This document shows, piece after piece, positions 47,203 to 58,534 of a stretch of 64,000 nucleotides of DNA (position 1 is the stretch's first letter; each line of letters starts with the position of its first letter). The notes beneath the pieces are model-generated. The model worked only from the letters and a program-made list of their open reading frames with translations, ran no database searches and was not told where the DNA came from. The stretch is from contig NC_092364.1 of NCBI RefSeq assembly GCF_030848805.1, positions 10,937,650-11,001,649 on the forward strand, in the 5' to 3' direction. Origin of the DNA: Temnothorax longispinosus. Its lineage: Eukaryota; Arthropoda; Insecta; Hymenoptera; Formicidae. The position numbers and the translations under genes were made by a program.

Positions 47203-48690
47203 TTACATTGCGTCGTATAACATTCGCACAATGAGACTCGAGGAACATCTTGTCAACCTCGAAAATGAACTAAAAAACATCAAGTAGGACGTTCTCGGAA
47301 TAAGCGAAATCAGGTTGAGTGGGGAAGCGGTCACAATCATGAAATCTGGACATATGGTTCTTCAAAGGAACTCTGACATAAATTTACACATCGGTGGCGT
47401 GGCTCTGCTAATTAACAAAAAGATAAAACACCTTGTAACCAAAACCAAAGCTATATCGGACAGGGTAATTTATGTAGTGCTAAGGCTTAACAACAAATGC
47501 AGCATGCAAATAATACAGGCCTACCCACCAACTTCAACCTCGACAGATGAGGACATTGAGCAATTTTATGAAGACCTAACAGCAGCAAAAATTGCGGAAA
47601 ACACCAAGTTTACTATTATAACTGGTGACTTTAATGCAAAAATTGGATCGAGGACCCCGGCAGACCCACCGTACATCGGTGTCTTTGGTCTGGGCATGAG
47701 AAACCCAAGGAAACAAGCGATGATAGACTTCCTGAGTAAAGAGAAAATATACTGCTTAAACACCTTCTTTAAAAAACATCCCAAAAGAAAGTGGACATGG
47801 AGAAGCCCGGAAAACACTATCAAAAACGAAATAGACTATGTGCTAGCCACAGATAAGCGCATTTGTGCGGATGTATCAACCCTAAATCGTTTTGACACGG
47901 GCAGCGACCACAGGTTGATAAGAGCAAAAATCTTAATGGATACTCAGCTCGAGAGGAAACGTCTCTTGGATAAAAAAATCAGGCTAACATTAGTAGAGCT
48001 GAGAGGGAAGGAAGAAGAATATAAGACCACACTCGAACGGAAACTAAAATAAACCGAAAAGCTACAAGAACTAAAACTAAATGCGCTGTCAACACAAATC
48101 ACGAACAGCATCCGAATTGCCGTGAGAAAAGTGTGCTCACTTCAGAAACGTGGGAACCCGAAATTTAGTTCAGATACTGAGAGACAAATTGAAGAAAGAA
48201 GAAGAACGAACAGGGCCGTGAGAAAAGCGATTAGAAAAGACAAAAGAGCTTACAACACACGAGCAATCAAGAAAGCCATTGAAAATAATATGAACATGAG
48301 AGTTCTGCGCTCCAAAATGTCAAAAGGGAAGGTAGTAATCCATAAGATGAAGAACAATCTGGGAGAGGTTGTAACAGAGAGGGACAGGATCGCAGAGATT
48401 ATCGAAAACTTTTACCGAAGACTTTACAGTCAGTCAGCTCCAAATCCGAATCAGCAAGGACGCCCGAGACAGATAATTTTGAACGTAGGATCCGAAGATT
48501 TATCAGCCATTGACAAATTAGAACTGGAAGCAGCGTTAAAACAACTAAGGAACAACAGATCACCAGGGGAAGACCGGATAACAGTCGAGATGCTTAAAGT
48601 TGGAGGGGAAAAATTGGAAAAAGCACTCTTGGTACTGTTGAACAGGTGTCTGGAAGAGAGCCGTTTCAAGAAAATCAGTATCTACATTAA
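47203..48690 (+). pseudogene. RTE-like LINE: endonuclease and start of reverse transcriptase
   Basis: The frame begins ASYNIRTMRLEEHLVNLENE, with a TAG (47285-47287) where IKW is expected before DVLGISEIRLSGEAV. It continues through an AP-endonuclease (EEP) domain: FTIITGDFNAKIG, KRKWTWRSPENTIKNEIDYV, FDTGSDHRLIRAK. After a TAA at 48050-48052 the same frame runs through a linker to NNRSPGEDRITVEMLKVGGE, the first reverse transcriptase block, then is cut at about 48675 and joined to the LINE 3'-tail module seen at 5-8 kb. Two stops and loss of the catalytic domain make it dead. RTE clade is inferred from the EEP-RT order and the tail. Confidence 0.85.
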
Positions 48691-49532
48691 TGAAAAATTA
48701 AACTCGCGGTTTCAAAAAAATCAGCATATACAATTCTTTGAGATTCGGTCAATTATTTCCAGAAGAATTGGAAAAATTTTGGAACCAGTTTCCAAAAAGA
48801 TCGGTAACGAAAAATTATACACTTTATGGCAATCCCCGGGAAATTCTACCCCTACTTCATATACAATTCTTAGCGATTCGGTCAATTAATTCCCGAAAAA
48901 TTGGCGACGATAGGAGTAGAAAAGACTGAAAAATATAATAGAATCAGAAATAACCTAATATCTTAAAATTTAAAGGAAATTAGAGCTGCCACAGACATTT
49001 TTCAAAAAATTTAAAATTTTATAAAAAAAGAGAAACTCCTTTTAGTCCAGTCAACGTAGGAAAACACTTGGAAATTTCTCCTCGAAGAGTAAACTTTTTT
49101 GGAAAGTGTTCTTTTGGGTTTCAGAAAACATGTCCCAAAAGTTTACCAACGTAAATCCTGTGCTAAATGTTTTATTTAACAAAAAAGACCGGAAAAATCG
49201 GTTTTTTTAGTATAACTAAAAAAACATTAATTTTATGAAAAAATAAACCATGCCAATCGAAAGAGGAGAAAATTTTACTAAAGAAACATATCTAAAGTTT
49301 TCTTAATATTAATATGTGTAGGAGTAATAATTTTTTAATTAACGCTTTAAAGTGCGTCGATGCCGTCCCGTATGAAGCCGCCTGCAGAGTACGCGGGCGT
49401 GCGCGCACTTTTTAAAAAGAGTTGTAACTTTTGATTATCCAATCGATAGAATCGATAGGATCGATAGAATCAAATTTTACAAAAAGCATTCGAAAGTAGA
49501 CGTAATTTACTAAATTTCAAGTGGTTTAGAAA

Positions 49533-49745
49533 AATTGAGAAAGCATTTTGAATATATTTAAATCGAATTTGAAGAGAGGCGATATGAAATTTTTGACTTA
49601 TTTCACTAATATCATTGCCATTTATATAAATTTCGATAGAATCATTTTGAATATATTTAAATCGAATTTGAAGAGAGGCGATGTGAAATTTTTGACTTAT
49701 TTTACTAATATCATTGCCATTTATATAAACTTGCAGATTTTCACT
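49533..49745. repeat. Two-copy tandem duplication, ~108 bp
   Basis: TTTGAATATATTTAAATCGA, AAGAGAGGCGAT and ATCATTGCCATTTATATAAA occur twice. It keeps a frame open but lacks gene context. Confidence 0.75.
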
Positions 49746-50724
49746 TCTAAATTAAAGCATTATATTCTTAAAATATATGCTGATAACATACAATAAGTGA
49801 AAAAAATTACAAAAATTTATTTTTTAAAAGTTGGGACCTCAAAGTTGATAGTTTTCTTGAAATTTCGTTATTTCAAAATTGATCAACAAGTTTGACTGCA
49901 GATATTATTACTTAGGAAATAGATATTGAAATTTGATAACAGGGTTTTTTAAAGCTGAAAATATGTACTTTAAGATGATACATATTTTATTTGATAAACA
50001 AAATATTAAGCAGGTGTATTTTTCAAAAAAGTACATAAAAATAAATGTCGAACTAGAAAATATGAAAATTTCTCTATTTTCAAAGTAAAAAAAGTAATAG
50101 AAAAAAATTTTTTTTGAGAAAATAACTTATGGGATGTTGTAGCTTGGGTCTTAAACTTTAAGACTGTATATTGGAAATATTTTTTTGAACTTTTATTTTA
50201 GTGGCTACACGCAATTTAGTAAAAAAAAGTCGTATTTACTGTCGTTTGTACTGTTGTTCGGGGTAATCTTAGAAATTATTGGACCGATTTTGAAAGTATT
50301 GTATATGAAGTAGGGGTAGAATTTTTCGACGTTTTAGAACATTCCAAACACATTGGCAAAGAAAATTGAAAAAAAATTTTTTTTTTCATGAAAACAAAGT
50401 TTTCTCTATGAGGAAGCAAAACAGATTTTTAAAGCTGAAAAACTCTACTGAATGGTATATTTGCCAAATTCTTTTAAATAACATGTAGACATAATACAAA
50501 TGGATGAGATAATGTAAAACTTAAGGATTTTTCCCTTTTTTATTTTGACCCAAAAACAATTGTGCAGAACAACATAAATTTATTTTTTACGTTTTTTTAT
50601 ACCTTTAAGTACCCTGCATTAAAAAAAAAAATTTGCTAAATAGCTATGAGATTTTTTCATGGTGGCCACTATGGTTTTATGGGGGAGCTCTGACTGTTTT
50701 TGTCGGTATTTAGGATCCCCTTAA

Positions 50725-51389
50725 GGGGATCCTGCAGTGACAGGCGAACTCAAACGCGAATACAACGCTACCCAAGCGGAACTGAAAATGTCGATAATAT
50801 CGACGTTTTTAATTCCGGTTCTAAACCGCGTTTTTCATGTTATCAATTTATCTTAGGGCAGTGATCGTGTAACTTTTCGCCTAGTAATATATTTTGTGCT
50901 CTCTGAACATCCAAGATCTGCGCCTTTTTGGATGATCTAGTCCGCGCGGCAATGGTTGCGATTGCAGCGTCTTTGACAAGATCCGGCAACTACTGTTGCA
51001 CGCAACACTGCTCTTCTTGTCATTCTGCATCCGTATTTGCATTACTAAAATAAACTTTTGATGGATCTTTTTTTGTACGCATTGAATCTTACTTCTACTT
51101 GCACGATATTATTCCTACATGTTTTTCCAAGGTAACATGATAAACATTATGTATGTATAAACTGCAGAATTTTTGTTTTAAACAAATATTGTTGTCAGGT
51201 GACAGCTGAATGTGCCCAAATAAGTAATATTTTTAATTTTTCAGTGTTTTTGATATAAAATCGCGTTTGTGTACATAAATTTTTGTGTGTACTTTAATTC
51301 TGTAAAAAATTTTTGCAATTCTATAAAGCCAATTAAAAGATCCATCTAAAAACAATAATGTCGGTAAATCATACGGCTGCAGGATCCCC
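50725..51389. mobile_element. TTAA element E1, copy 3 (diverged)
   Basis: GGGGATCCTGCAGTGA and CTGCAGGATCCCC ends, TTAA at 50721-50724 and 51390-51393. GGATCCCC lies immediately left of the first TTAA, so a second element end shares that TTAA. Confidence 0.8.
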
Positions 51390-51839
51390 TTAAGAATCTG
51401 TTTTTTTGAATTGCGGTACAATGATTTTAACAAAGTTATGAGTAATCAAAGTCAAAATATTTATTTCTTATTCAATCCGCGATAATTCAGTAACAAAAAA
51501 TCGTAGAAACATTAAAAGAAAAGATTTTGTAGGAAAAACTTCAAACTTTCACGTTAGAAAATCGAAAATTTTTGCAAATTCTTTTGTGCACGTGATAGGC
51601 CTACAAACTGAAGAAAAAATATTCCATTTTGTCCAGTTTGTAGTTTTCTATATGTAAAAATTACCAAACTCACAGAAACTAAAAAATAATAGTGACCTTT
51701 CAAAAGTAGAGATTTTAAGCTTTAAAATCCTTTTTTCTTAACTTAAATTTTGTTTATTTTTTACAAAGTTACACCTGCTTGAATTTTGTCTATTTTTTAA
51801 GAAAAATTAAGTGTTCCTTTAATTTTTGTGAGGAGTTTA

Positions 51840-52540
51840 CCATCGTTTGTCATATTTTAAACACGAGAAACGGATCTCATCGATTGCCATCTCTCGGATG
51901 ATCCGACATTTGCACAAGGTATAACAAAAAAATCGGGACCCTGGATTATCTCGAAAAGATGTCGTTTTCGGAAAAAAAGTTTTATATAAATGTTGTAGGA
52001 TACTAAGTTACTCATTATGTGGTGATATTGATATTTGACCTTGAACGATCTTGGAAAAGTCACATCACAATCTCGTTGTTTAAATATCTATCCTTGTCTA
52101 ACGAGATATTTATACGATACATCTGTCCTTGTCTGATTGCTACGCCACCTCTCACTACGCGTAATACTGCTTATTCTATCAACCTACATGTGCTTTTGCA
52201 TATATAAAAGTTAAAAGCATGCAATTTTTTTCTAGGATTTTTAATTTTAGTTTTAATTGCACGATATTGTTCTTACATGTTTTCCTTACAGCGCCTGTAT
52301 CTAATTTTGTATATATAAACTGTAGTACTTTTGTATTAAGCAAATATTGTCGTCAGTGACAGCTCTGTGTGCCCAAAATTTAAATTTTTTTGCGTTTTTG
52401 ATATAAAATCGACTATAGCGCTCTACATTTTTGTGCGTACTTTAATTCTGTAAAAAAGTTTTGCAATTCCATAAAGCCAATTAAAAGCCGTATGTATTTA
52501 ACAAATGTTGTAGTAACGACTGCCATTATAAGATCCCCTT
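51840..52540. mobile_element. Degraded E1-related element
   Basis: Interior words match E1 (AAGCAAATATTGTCGTCAG, AAAGCCAATTAAAAG) and the right end is AGATCCCC followed by TTAA near 52537. The left end is not identifiable. Confidence 0.5.
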
Positions 52541-52549
52541 AAAGATAAA

Positions 52550-53457
52550 GATTGACGCACGATCCTCGAACCTAGGAAAGGAGATGTTTGCCATGTTTGT
52601 CAAGAGAAGAGGAAAGTCCAAAAAAAAAAAACAAATCCAGTTTGTTTTTCTGCCAAAAATATGCCCAAAATGGAGAAGTCAAACGGATAAAGCCAAGCGA
52701 CAAAAAGAAAAATCCATTCCATGTCACAGATGCCAAGAATCAGGCCATCGAGCAGCTCAATGCCTGGCGCCGACACCAGTAAAGAGCGAATCAGTGAAAC
52801 AAACCTATGAGGACAGTGACTAGTCAGCAAAACGGAAGAAGTTGAAGACAAAGAGTTTTCGCGAGGAGTGTATGTTCTCATCGAGATCACGGGAGGTCGA
52901 CGAGTGGTTCTTGCCTGCTTGGACAGCGGATGCACCTCTCATATGTGCTCAAAGTCCGAATCCTTCAAATCGCTGAGAAAACACACATCCGGACATCGAA
53001 CCTGACGAGCCAAGACACAATAACGCAGATTAAAGGATTGCAATAAGATACTAAAACTAGGAAGTACGCTCCACGTCCCAAGAAAGAATTTAATGTCTGT
53101 CTCCAACCCGTGGCAGATAGAATTGGGGATCTATACACTCTCAGAGCGCGTTCTGATAGTGCAAAAAATGTTAAAGTAAAGCCATCAGCACCAGTAGACA
53201 TTGTAAAATGGCACGTTTAGGACACATAAACTTCCGAGACTTGAAGAGGATGTCTCAAATCGGCCTAGTAACGGGAATAAAATTGGATTATAAGGAAAAA
53301 CCGCCCATGTGTAACGTCTGTACGAGAGAGAAACTAACGAGTACTCCATTTCCAAAAGCGAGTAAAAGACGCACAAATGATTTGCTTCAAATAATGCACA
53401 GCGATGTATGTAAACCCTTTCATGGCAAGACGTTAGGCGGATCGAAATATTTCGTAG
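52550..53457 (+). pseudogene. Ty1/copia gag, protease and integrase fragments
   Basis: In order: a nucleocapsid knuckle CHRCQESGHRAAQC (about 52722), the copia-type protease site LACLDSGCTSHMCSKSE (about 52913), and after a deletion the pre-integrase and integrase start (MARLGHINFRDLKRMSQIGL, CNVCTREKLTSTPFPKAS, IMHSDVCKPFHGKTLGGSKY). Several frameshifts separate the parts. The integrase is interrupted after KYFVV by the LINE at 53461 and resumes at 55028. Confidence 0.85.
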
Positions 53458-53460
53458 TAT

Positions 53461-55014
53461 GTATGTATGTATGTATGTATGAACTTTATTTCTTCCCCTT
53501 AGGGCTTGAAAGGCGTTTTTAGAAGGAACGTATCCAAACCTTTACATCAACTTACATATCCTCTTACCCTAACTTAACTTAACTTATTTCTACTTAATCT
53601 AGTGGAGTGTATGTGGGCTTCTGTCTCTACATCCGCCCACACCCACACCCGCCACACGCACACACACGCCTCCTCAAAAGGGACTTCCGCTTCTTCTTGC
53701 CTCCTCCATTCTTTATATAACCGCTTCTACCCCCCCTCTCTTCGGCAAACCACTCATTCTCTCTCACTCTCTCCTCACTCATACCTCACTCATACCTATC
53801 TCCCTCATCCACCATTACCCCCTCTCCCCTCTCTCCAAGCACCTATTTTCTCGCCTTCTGCCAACTTCCCTCTCTTTTGCCCCAATCCCTACAACACTCC
53901 CACGTGTGCTCCCACGTCCATAATCCGGTGCACCGTGCCAATCTTTCCTATGTACTCAGCCATACACGGATTCCATCTACCATGACCGTCCTGCATCTCT
54001 TTTAACGTATCGACTTCCATTAGCACTTTCACCTTGTCACCAACGTTAAACGTTAAAGGGTGTGGACTAGACGTGATGCTGGCGACACCGCTCTTCGTCG
54101 GCGACGTGTTGTTTCCGTTATCCGGTACGGTCAAGACCGGTTGGCCGAGTAATGGAAGGTGTTCCTTGTAATAGGTACCAGCATTGGCCTCCTCCACGTA
54201 ACACAGATCCACGCAGCCTTTGAAGCCTAATCGGTACACGTTAGTGCTACCCGTGGACCATGTAACGGTTGCGACGGATCGACTGCTCTCGTTGTCTCAT
54301 CCGCGTATGTCCATGACTCTGCCGGTTTTCCCACGTCCGCCATCCTGATTTCCCCATTCCCAATCCGGTCCGCGAATGACTTTTGCTCCTATGAAGATCC
54401 CCTGCAGAGGTATCTCCTCTTTTCCCTCGCACAGTTTGCATATTCTTTTCTCCTCCTCCTCCCAATATCTGCCTTCTCTCATTTCGTTCCCCAGCCTAAA
54501 CTTCGCTATCCTACTCCATCTACTTTCCCCCCACCCTTTTTTTAGATTCCGGTATCCCCTCCTCTTTTACTTTCTTGTACATTTATTGTACCTAGACTCT
54601 TTTATTCTCTTCCATCTCTCCGCTCTTTGCACCTCTCTTTCCCATTTCGCCATTTCCTCTAGCCGTGTCTCTTTCTCCCCCCATCTCCCCTTCTCCCTTT
54701 ACCTACATACCTCTATCACTAAGAAACTTCCTCCTGCCTTCCTCCTAATTCGAGCTCCCCCTTTCTTTCCCGTTTTTTCCTTCACTTCCTCTCCACACAT
54801 CCTTGCCAGCTCGCTTCTTCCTCTTTTTTCCAGCCTCTTTTTAAACCCCCACGCCCTCTAATCCGCTCTACCTCTTAATTTTTCTCTCTACAGCTCTTTC
54901 CTTACCAAATACCCCGACGTCCTTCTGTCTACTCCCAACATCCATCTCATATATCTTTCTTCTAGCCGAAAAACACTCGCTTAAACACCAGTGTCACACC
55001 GTATCGCACCGGAA
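53461..55014 (-). mobile_element. 5'-truncated LINE with mind bomb fragment, 13-bp target duplication
   Basis: TATTTCGTAGTAT precedes (53448-53460) and follows (about 55025-55037) the insertion. On the minus strand it ends in AATAAAGTTC and (ATAC)n, a typical LINE tail. The 5' part reads ERYMRWMLGVDRRTSGYLVR, FKKRLEKRGRSELARMCGEE, and later RIAKFRLGNEMREGRYWEEE and EKRICKLCEGKEE, the C-terminal region of a LINE ORF2 I associate with ants, with two TAG stops near the start. A host-gene segment (53917-54401) then interrupts it, and LINE 3' sequence resumes. It inserted into copia integrase. Confidence 0.8.
53917..54401 (-). pseudogene. mib2: mind bomb 2 (MIB/HERC2 region) fragment inside a LINE
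   Basis: The frame reads GIFIGAKVIRGPDWEWGNQD, GGRGKTGRVMDIRG, a stop (54297-54299, TGA where TGG is expected), DNESSRSVATVTWSTGSTNV, YRLGFKGCVDLCYVEEANAG, TYYKEHLPLLGQP, then VGDKVKVLMEVDTLKEMQ and AEYIGKIGTVHRIMD. This matches a MIB/HERC2 domain and the start of the following repeat domain of mind bomb 2-type E3 ubiquitin ligases, which act in Notch-ligand endocytosis. No intron is visible over 485 bp. The 5' border is CTGCAG, resembling a splice acceptor. The stop and lack of other exons make it non-functional. Confidence 0.85.
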
Positions 55015-55027
55015 GCGGAAGTCCTAT

Positions 55028-55145
55028 TTCGTAGTATTCATTGACGATTATTCCCGAATGGTGTAAAGTCTACTTCTTAAAACACAAAAATAAAGTGTTT
55101 CATTTATTTAAACTTTTGAAATCTTTGGCAAAAAAACAAACTGGG
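55028..55145 (+). pseudogene. Ty1/copia integrase continuation
   Basis: Reads VVFIDDYSRMV, stop, then KHKNKVFHLFK after a shift, resuming the integrase core interrupted at 53457. Confidence 0.8.
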
Positions 55146-55153
55146 AGGATACG

Positions 55154-55541
55154 TAACGATTAGACACCGCACAATTGGACAAATTTAGTCTTTAAATTGA
55201 AAATTACCATACACACACACACGCGGGGGGTGCAAAGGGGGCCTTCGGCCCTTTTCTTGCACCTCTTCCGCCGATTGACAGGGTGAACCTCGCTTTACAA
55301 CTTAGCATGTACTTTGTAAGTTGTAAAGCGAGATCCATCTTGCCTACCGGCGGAGGGGGTGTCCAATCGTGCGGTGTCCAATCGTGCGGTGTCCAATCGT
55401 TTGATGTCCAATCGTTTGGTGTCCAATCGTGCAATGTGCGTGTCCAATCGTGTGGTGTCCAATCATGCGTTGTCCAATCGTTACGTGTCCAATAAAACGT
55501 GTCCAATATTACGTGTCTAATCGAGCGGTGTCCAACCGTTA
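55154..55541. mobile_element. Motif-array element (GTGTCCAATCG)
   Basis: On the right (55359-55541) about twelve copies of GTGTCCAATCG are spaced by 4-5 variable bases (15-16 bp period); on the left the same motif appears inverted about twice (TTAGACACCGC, AATTGGACA). Between them is a G-run/GGCCTTCGGCCC hairpin and a stem TCGCTTTACAACTT/AAGTTGTAAAGCGA also found at 38665. It sits inside the copia remnant. No coding capacity. Confidence 0.65.
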
Positions 55542-55702
55542 AGGCTCAGTCACAATGAGAAAAATAAGGAATAAGATAAAGGAATAAGGAATAAAGGAAT
55601 GTCGCATCTCACTTTAGTACACGTACATTAAAGTGAGATGCAACATGCCTTATTCCTTATTCCTTTATCTTATTCCTTATTTTTCTCATTGTGACTGAGC
55701 CC
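55542..55702. mobile_element. Harbinger-like MITE, TTA duplication
   Basis: GGCTCAGTCACAATGAGAAA faces TTTCTCATTGTGACTGAGCC; TTA at 55539-55541 and 55703-55705. The long arms carry AAGGAATAAGATAAAGGAAT. Confidence 0.8.
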
Positions 55703-56045
55703 TTACGTGCTCGAACGGGATACGCCCCCCTCCCCAATGGTAAGCTCAATACAGCTAATATTAATGGTCCTCGCGGTAAAACTGAAACTAAAGGTACATC
55801 AAATGGATATAGTTACGGCTTACCTGGACGGAGAACTAAAGGAGGATGTATATAAAGAAATCCCAGAACATCTAAAAGAAATATTAGAGGAAGTAGTGTA
55901 ATCAGATCACGTTCTAAAAGACGTATGACATACTGCCTCAAAATGGCTTTCAGAAATCAGAAATCAAGCAAGACAACCAAGTTTGTTTGTCGAAAAAGTC
56001 GATATATGGATTAAGGCAGTCCGGAAACAGCGGTGCCAATTTCGA
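55703..56045 (+). pseudogene. Ty1/copia reverse transcriptase fragment
   Basis: Reads VLAVKLKLKVHQMDIVTAYL, DGELKEDVYKEIPEHLKE, then after stops and shifts VCLSKKSIYGLRQSGN. These are the conserved copia reverse transcriptase blocks (MDVxTAYLNGEL, YGLRQSGRQW). The catalytic YVDD box is missing. Confidence 0.8.
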
Positions 56046-56050
56046 GTCTT

Positions 56051-56290
56051 TGCCCGCTGTTAGCACGTGTGGAGAAGATACCGCGCTCGACGCTCGGCCA
56101 GCTTCGGGCGGCTAGAAGAGCGCAGACATACAATCTGCCGTCTCTTTCTTCCCCGAGCGGCTCGAGCTGTAGCTATAGCTAACGCCAGCCATGAGAATCG
56201 TATACGTTATCGGCCTGGCTGACTTGGTTTGCGCGTCTATTAGATCTCGCGTATCCCTTCAGATGATAATAAAATATTCCTTTCCATTCT
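56051..56290 (+). mobile_element. Possible copia 3' LTR
   Basis: Starts TGTTAGCACGTGTGGAG right after the reverse transcriptase remnant, is GC-rich and contains AATAAAATATTCC near its end. No second copy is in the window to confirm an LTR. Confidence 0.35.
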
Positions 56291-57168
56291 AGGCGCGGGA
56301 TACTATCGTGTCTTTTAAAAAGGCGCCAAGTACACGCATAGTAGTGTATATGTATTATGTTGTTACCTCGAAAAAAAAAAACAAAATGGTAGTATTATAC
56401 CTCCAAACAGCTTTACCCTGTACATACTGTTTATAAAATGCGTAATACTACAAAAAGGTGTGATATCCATACAAAATTACCCTTTCTTAAAAAAAAAGTA
56501 AAAAAAGGTGCTAAGTACACGTATAGTAGTGTATATGTTGTTACCTCGAAAAAAAAAGAAAGTGGTAGTATTATACCTCGAAAAAACCTAAGTAACAAGT
56601 GGTAGACGTAATCTTTGCATCTCAAAAAATCTCGAAAAAATCTAAGCAGTAGTACCTTTATTTCCAAAAAATTATAACCCAAGTGATACACATCACAAAA
56701 TTACGTTACCTTATCAAAGAAGAGTCGCGCTTTAAATGATCTATTACAATTACAAAAAAGAAATAATATCTCTTTAAATTACAGCGCCAATTACAGAGAG
56801 AACATATATATTGCCTCAAAAATAATAATTGTTGCACTACTTTGAAAAATCTTTACATTGTGTCAATTAGAAAAAGAATGTATGATAACAATTTTATAAG
56901 ATTAAAAAATTTTATTTAAATTTAACAAGAAAATACAAGATATTTAAACACAAAGTTTACATGTGTATTTTTAGTGGTCACAAAGAATTACAGAGAAAAT
57001 ACAAGATATTTAAACACAAAGTTTACATGTGTATTTTTAGTGGTCACAAAGAATTACAGAGGTAACAGTACAAAATAAAAATATTTTATTAAAATATTTA
57101 ATCCAACGAGGGAATACAAGGTATTTAAATACAAAGTTTATCATTTTTCAATAGAATAAAAGATTTAA

Positions 57169-58206
57169 GGGGATCCTGCAGTGACTGGCGAACTTCCTCG
57201 ATGTCGATAATGTCAACCTTTCTAATTTTGTTTCCCCTATATCTGTCTTTGTCTAACGAAATGACATCTGTCCTTTTTTCGATTGCTCGCCATCTTACGC
57301 AAGATCCGGCAACTACTGTTGCTGCTCTTCTTGTCATTCTGCATCCGTATTTACATTACTAAAATAATTATTAGATGGATCTTTTTTTGTACGCATTGAA
57401 TCTTACTTCTACTTACACGATATTATTCCTACATGTTTTCCCAAGGGTGGATGATAAACATGTACGTATAAACTGTAGAATTTTTGTTTTAAGGGGATGC
57501 TGGAGCCGTAGCCGAACTCGATCGGCGTCGGTAAAGAAGACCGGCGAACTATATCTGTCCTTGTATAGACAAAGATATAGACAAGGATAGCACGCTACAT
57601 TGCACGCACACATACGCACGATGCACATCGACATTATACTTTTATATTACGCTTCCAAATCTTGATTTGGAGGGTTTATCGATGTTTTTCTTGTTGTGCA
57701 ATTCGGGGGAACTTCTTTTCGCGTTCGTACCAATGGTATATCTTTTATATGAAATACATCTTGTGACGAGCTGACAGCTCGCCGCAACTCGAGACGCCAT
57801 ATTGGGATAAGAGTAGGATAAGGAAATCTGTACTTCCGTAATTTTTTCTCGTTTTCTATATAAAATCGGAGTTCCCCCGAATCATTAATGTATGTACTGC
57901 AATTCTGGAGAAGGATTTTTAATTCTGTCAAATTAATACGACGCTACGTGCCGACAAAAAATGCCGGTAAAACAGACAGCTCCAGCATCCCCTTAAGCAA
58001 ATATTGTCGTCAGGTGACAGCTGTGTATGTGCCCCAATAAGTAATATTTTTAATTTTTTGGTGCTTTTGATATAAAATCGCGTTTTCCACCCTAGATTTT
58101 TGTGCGGACTTTAATTCTAGACCAAGAACTTGCAATTCTGTAAAGCCAATTAAAAGATCCATTGATTAACGATAATGTCGGTAAATCATACGGCTGCAGG
58201 ATCCCC
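57169..58206. mobile_element. TTAA element E1, copy 2, interrupted by E2
   Basis: TTAA at 57165-57168 and 58207-58210. Nearly identical to 38746-39282 apart from the E2 insertion at 57493-57992. Confidence 0.88.
57493..57992. mobile_element. TTAA element E2, copy 2, inside E1
   Basis: TTAA at 57489-57492 and 57993-57996. In E1 copy 1 the same place (about 39070) reads TTTTAAGCAAATATTGTCG, one TTAA and no insert, which proves the target duplication. One end matches E2 copy 1; the other end differs over about 50 bp. The 94-codon frame (57647-57931, minus) parallels that of copy 1. Confidence 0.9.
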
Positions 58207-58445
58207 TTAATTACAAAGAATTACAGAGGTAACAGTACAAAATAAAAATATTTTATTAAAATACATAAATTTTTCTTGTAAAAAAACTTGGCGTTGCTAG
58301 ACCTCGAAATTTTAAATAAATGAGGACAACAATAAATAAAATATAATATAAATAAATAACAACAATAATAATATAAATAAATAATACACACACACTCTCA
58401 CTCACACACACTCACTTATTCACTCACTCACGCACACACCACACA

Positions 58446-58446
<1 letters not shown>

Positions 58447-58517
<71 letters not shown>

Positions 58518-58534
58518 CACACACACGCGCGCGC
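58447..58534. repeat. (GCAC)n microsatellite
   Basis: About 18 CGCA tetranucleotides followed by CA and CG repeats, adjoining the left end of the inverted-repeat element. The ACVR-repeat frame is an artefact. Confidence 0.95.

Larger units (their letters stand above)
46421..51837. mobile_element. Tc1/mariner-like long-terminal-repeat DNA element, filled by insertions
   Basis: AACTCCTCACAAAAATTAAA at 46421 is inverted at 51818-51837, with TA at 46419-46420 and 51838-51839. The inverted repeats continue for about 430 bp (GTTACTGAGTTATCGCGGAT near 46775, ATCCGCGATAATTCAGTAAC near 51475). TA duplication points to Tc1/mariner. Inside are the LINE at 47203-48960, a tandem at 49533-49745 and E1 at 50725-51389. 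No transposase was recognised in the rest. Confidence 0.65.
56294..58310. mobile_element. ACTTGGCGC-family repeat, copy with nested E1 and E2
   Basis: Begins near GGCGCCAAGTACACGCATAG (56328), has a direct duplication of its start at 56510, and ends ACTTGGCGTTGCTAGACCTC (58286-58305). The interior matches 3570-4260. E1 (57169-58206) is inserted at a TTAA; copy 1 near 4147-4170 shows the unoccupied sequence. Confidence 0.65.

Noticed and set aside
54376..54861. Plus-strand 161-residue Leu/Ser/Pro-rich frame
   Set aside because: Antisense of purine-rich LINE ORF2 sequence.
55359..55541. CRISPR-like array of GTGTCCAATCG
   Set aside because: Linkers of 4-5 bp cannot be spacers; the eukaryotic context and inverted copies at the other end point to a transposable element.
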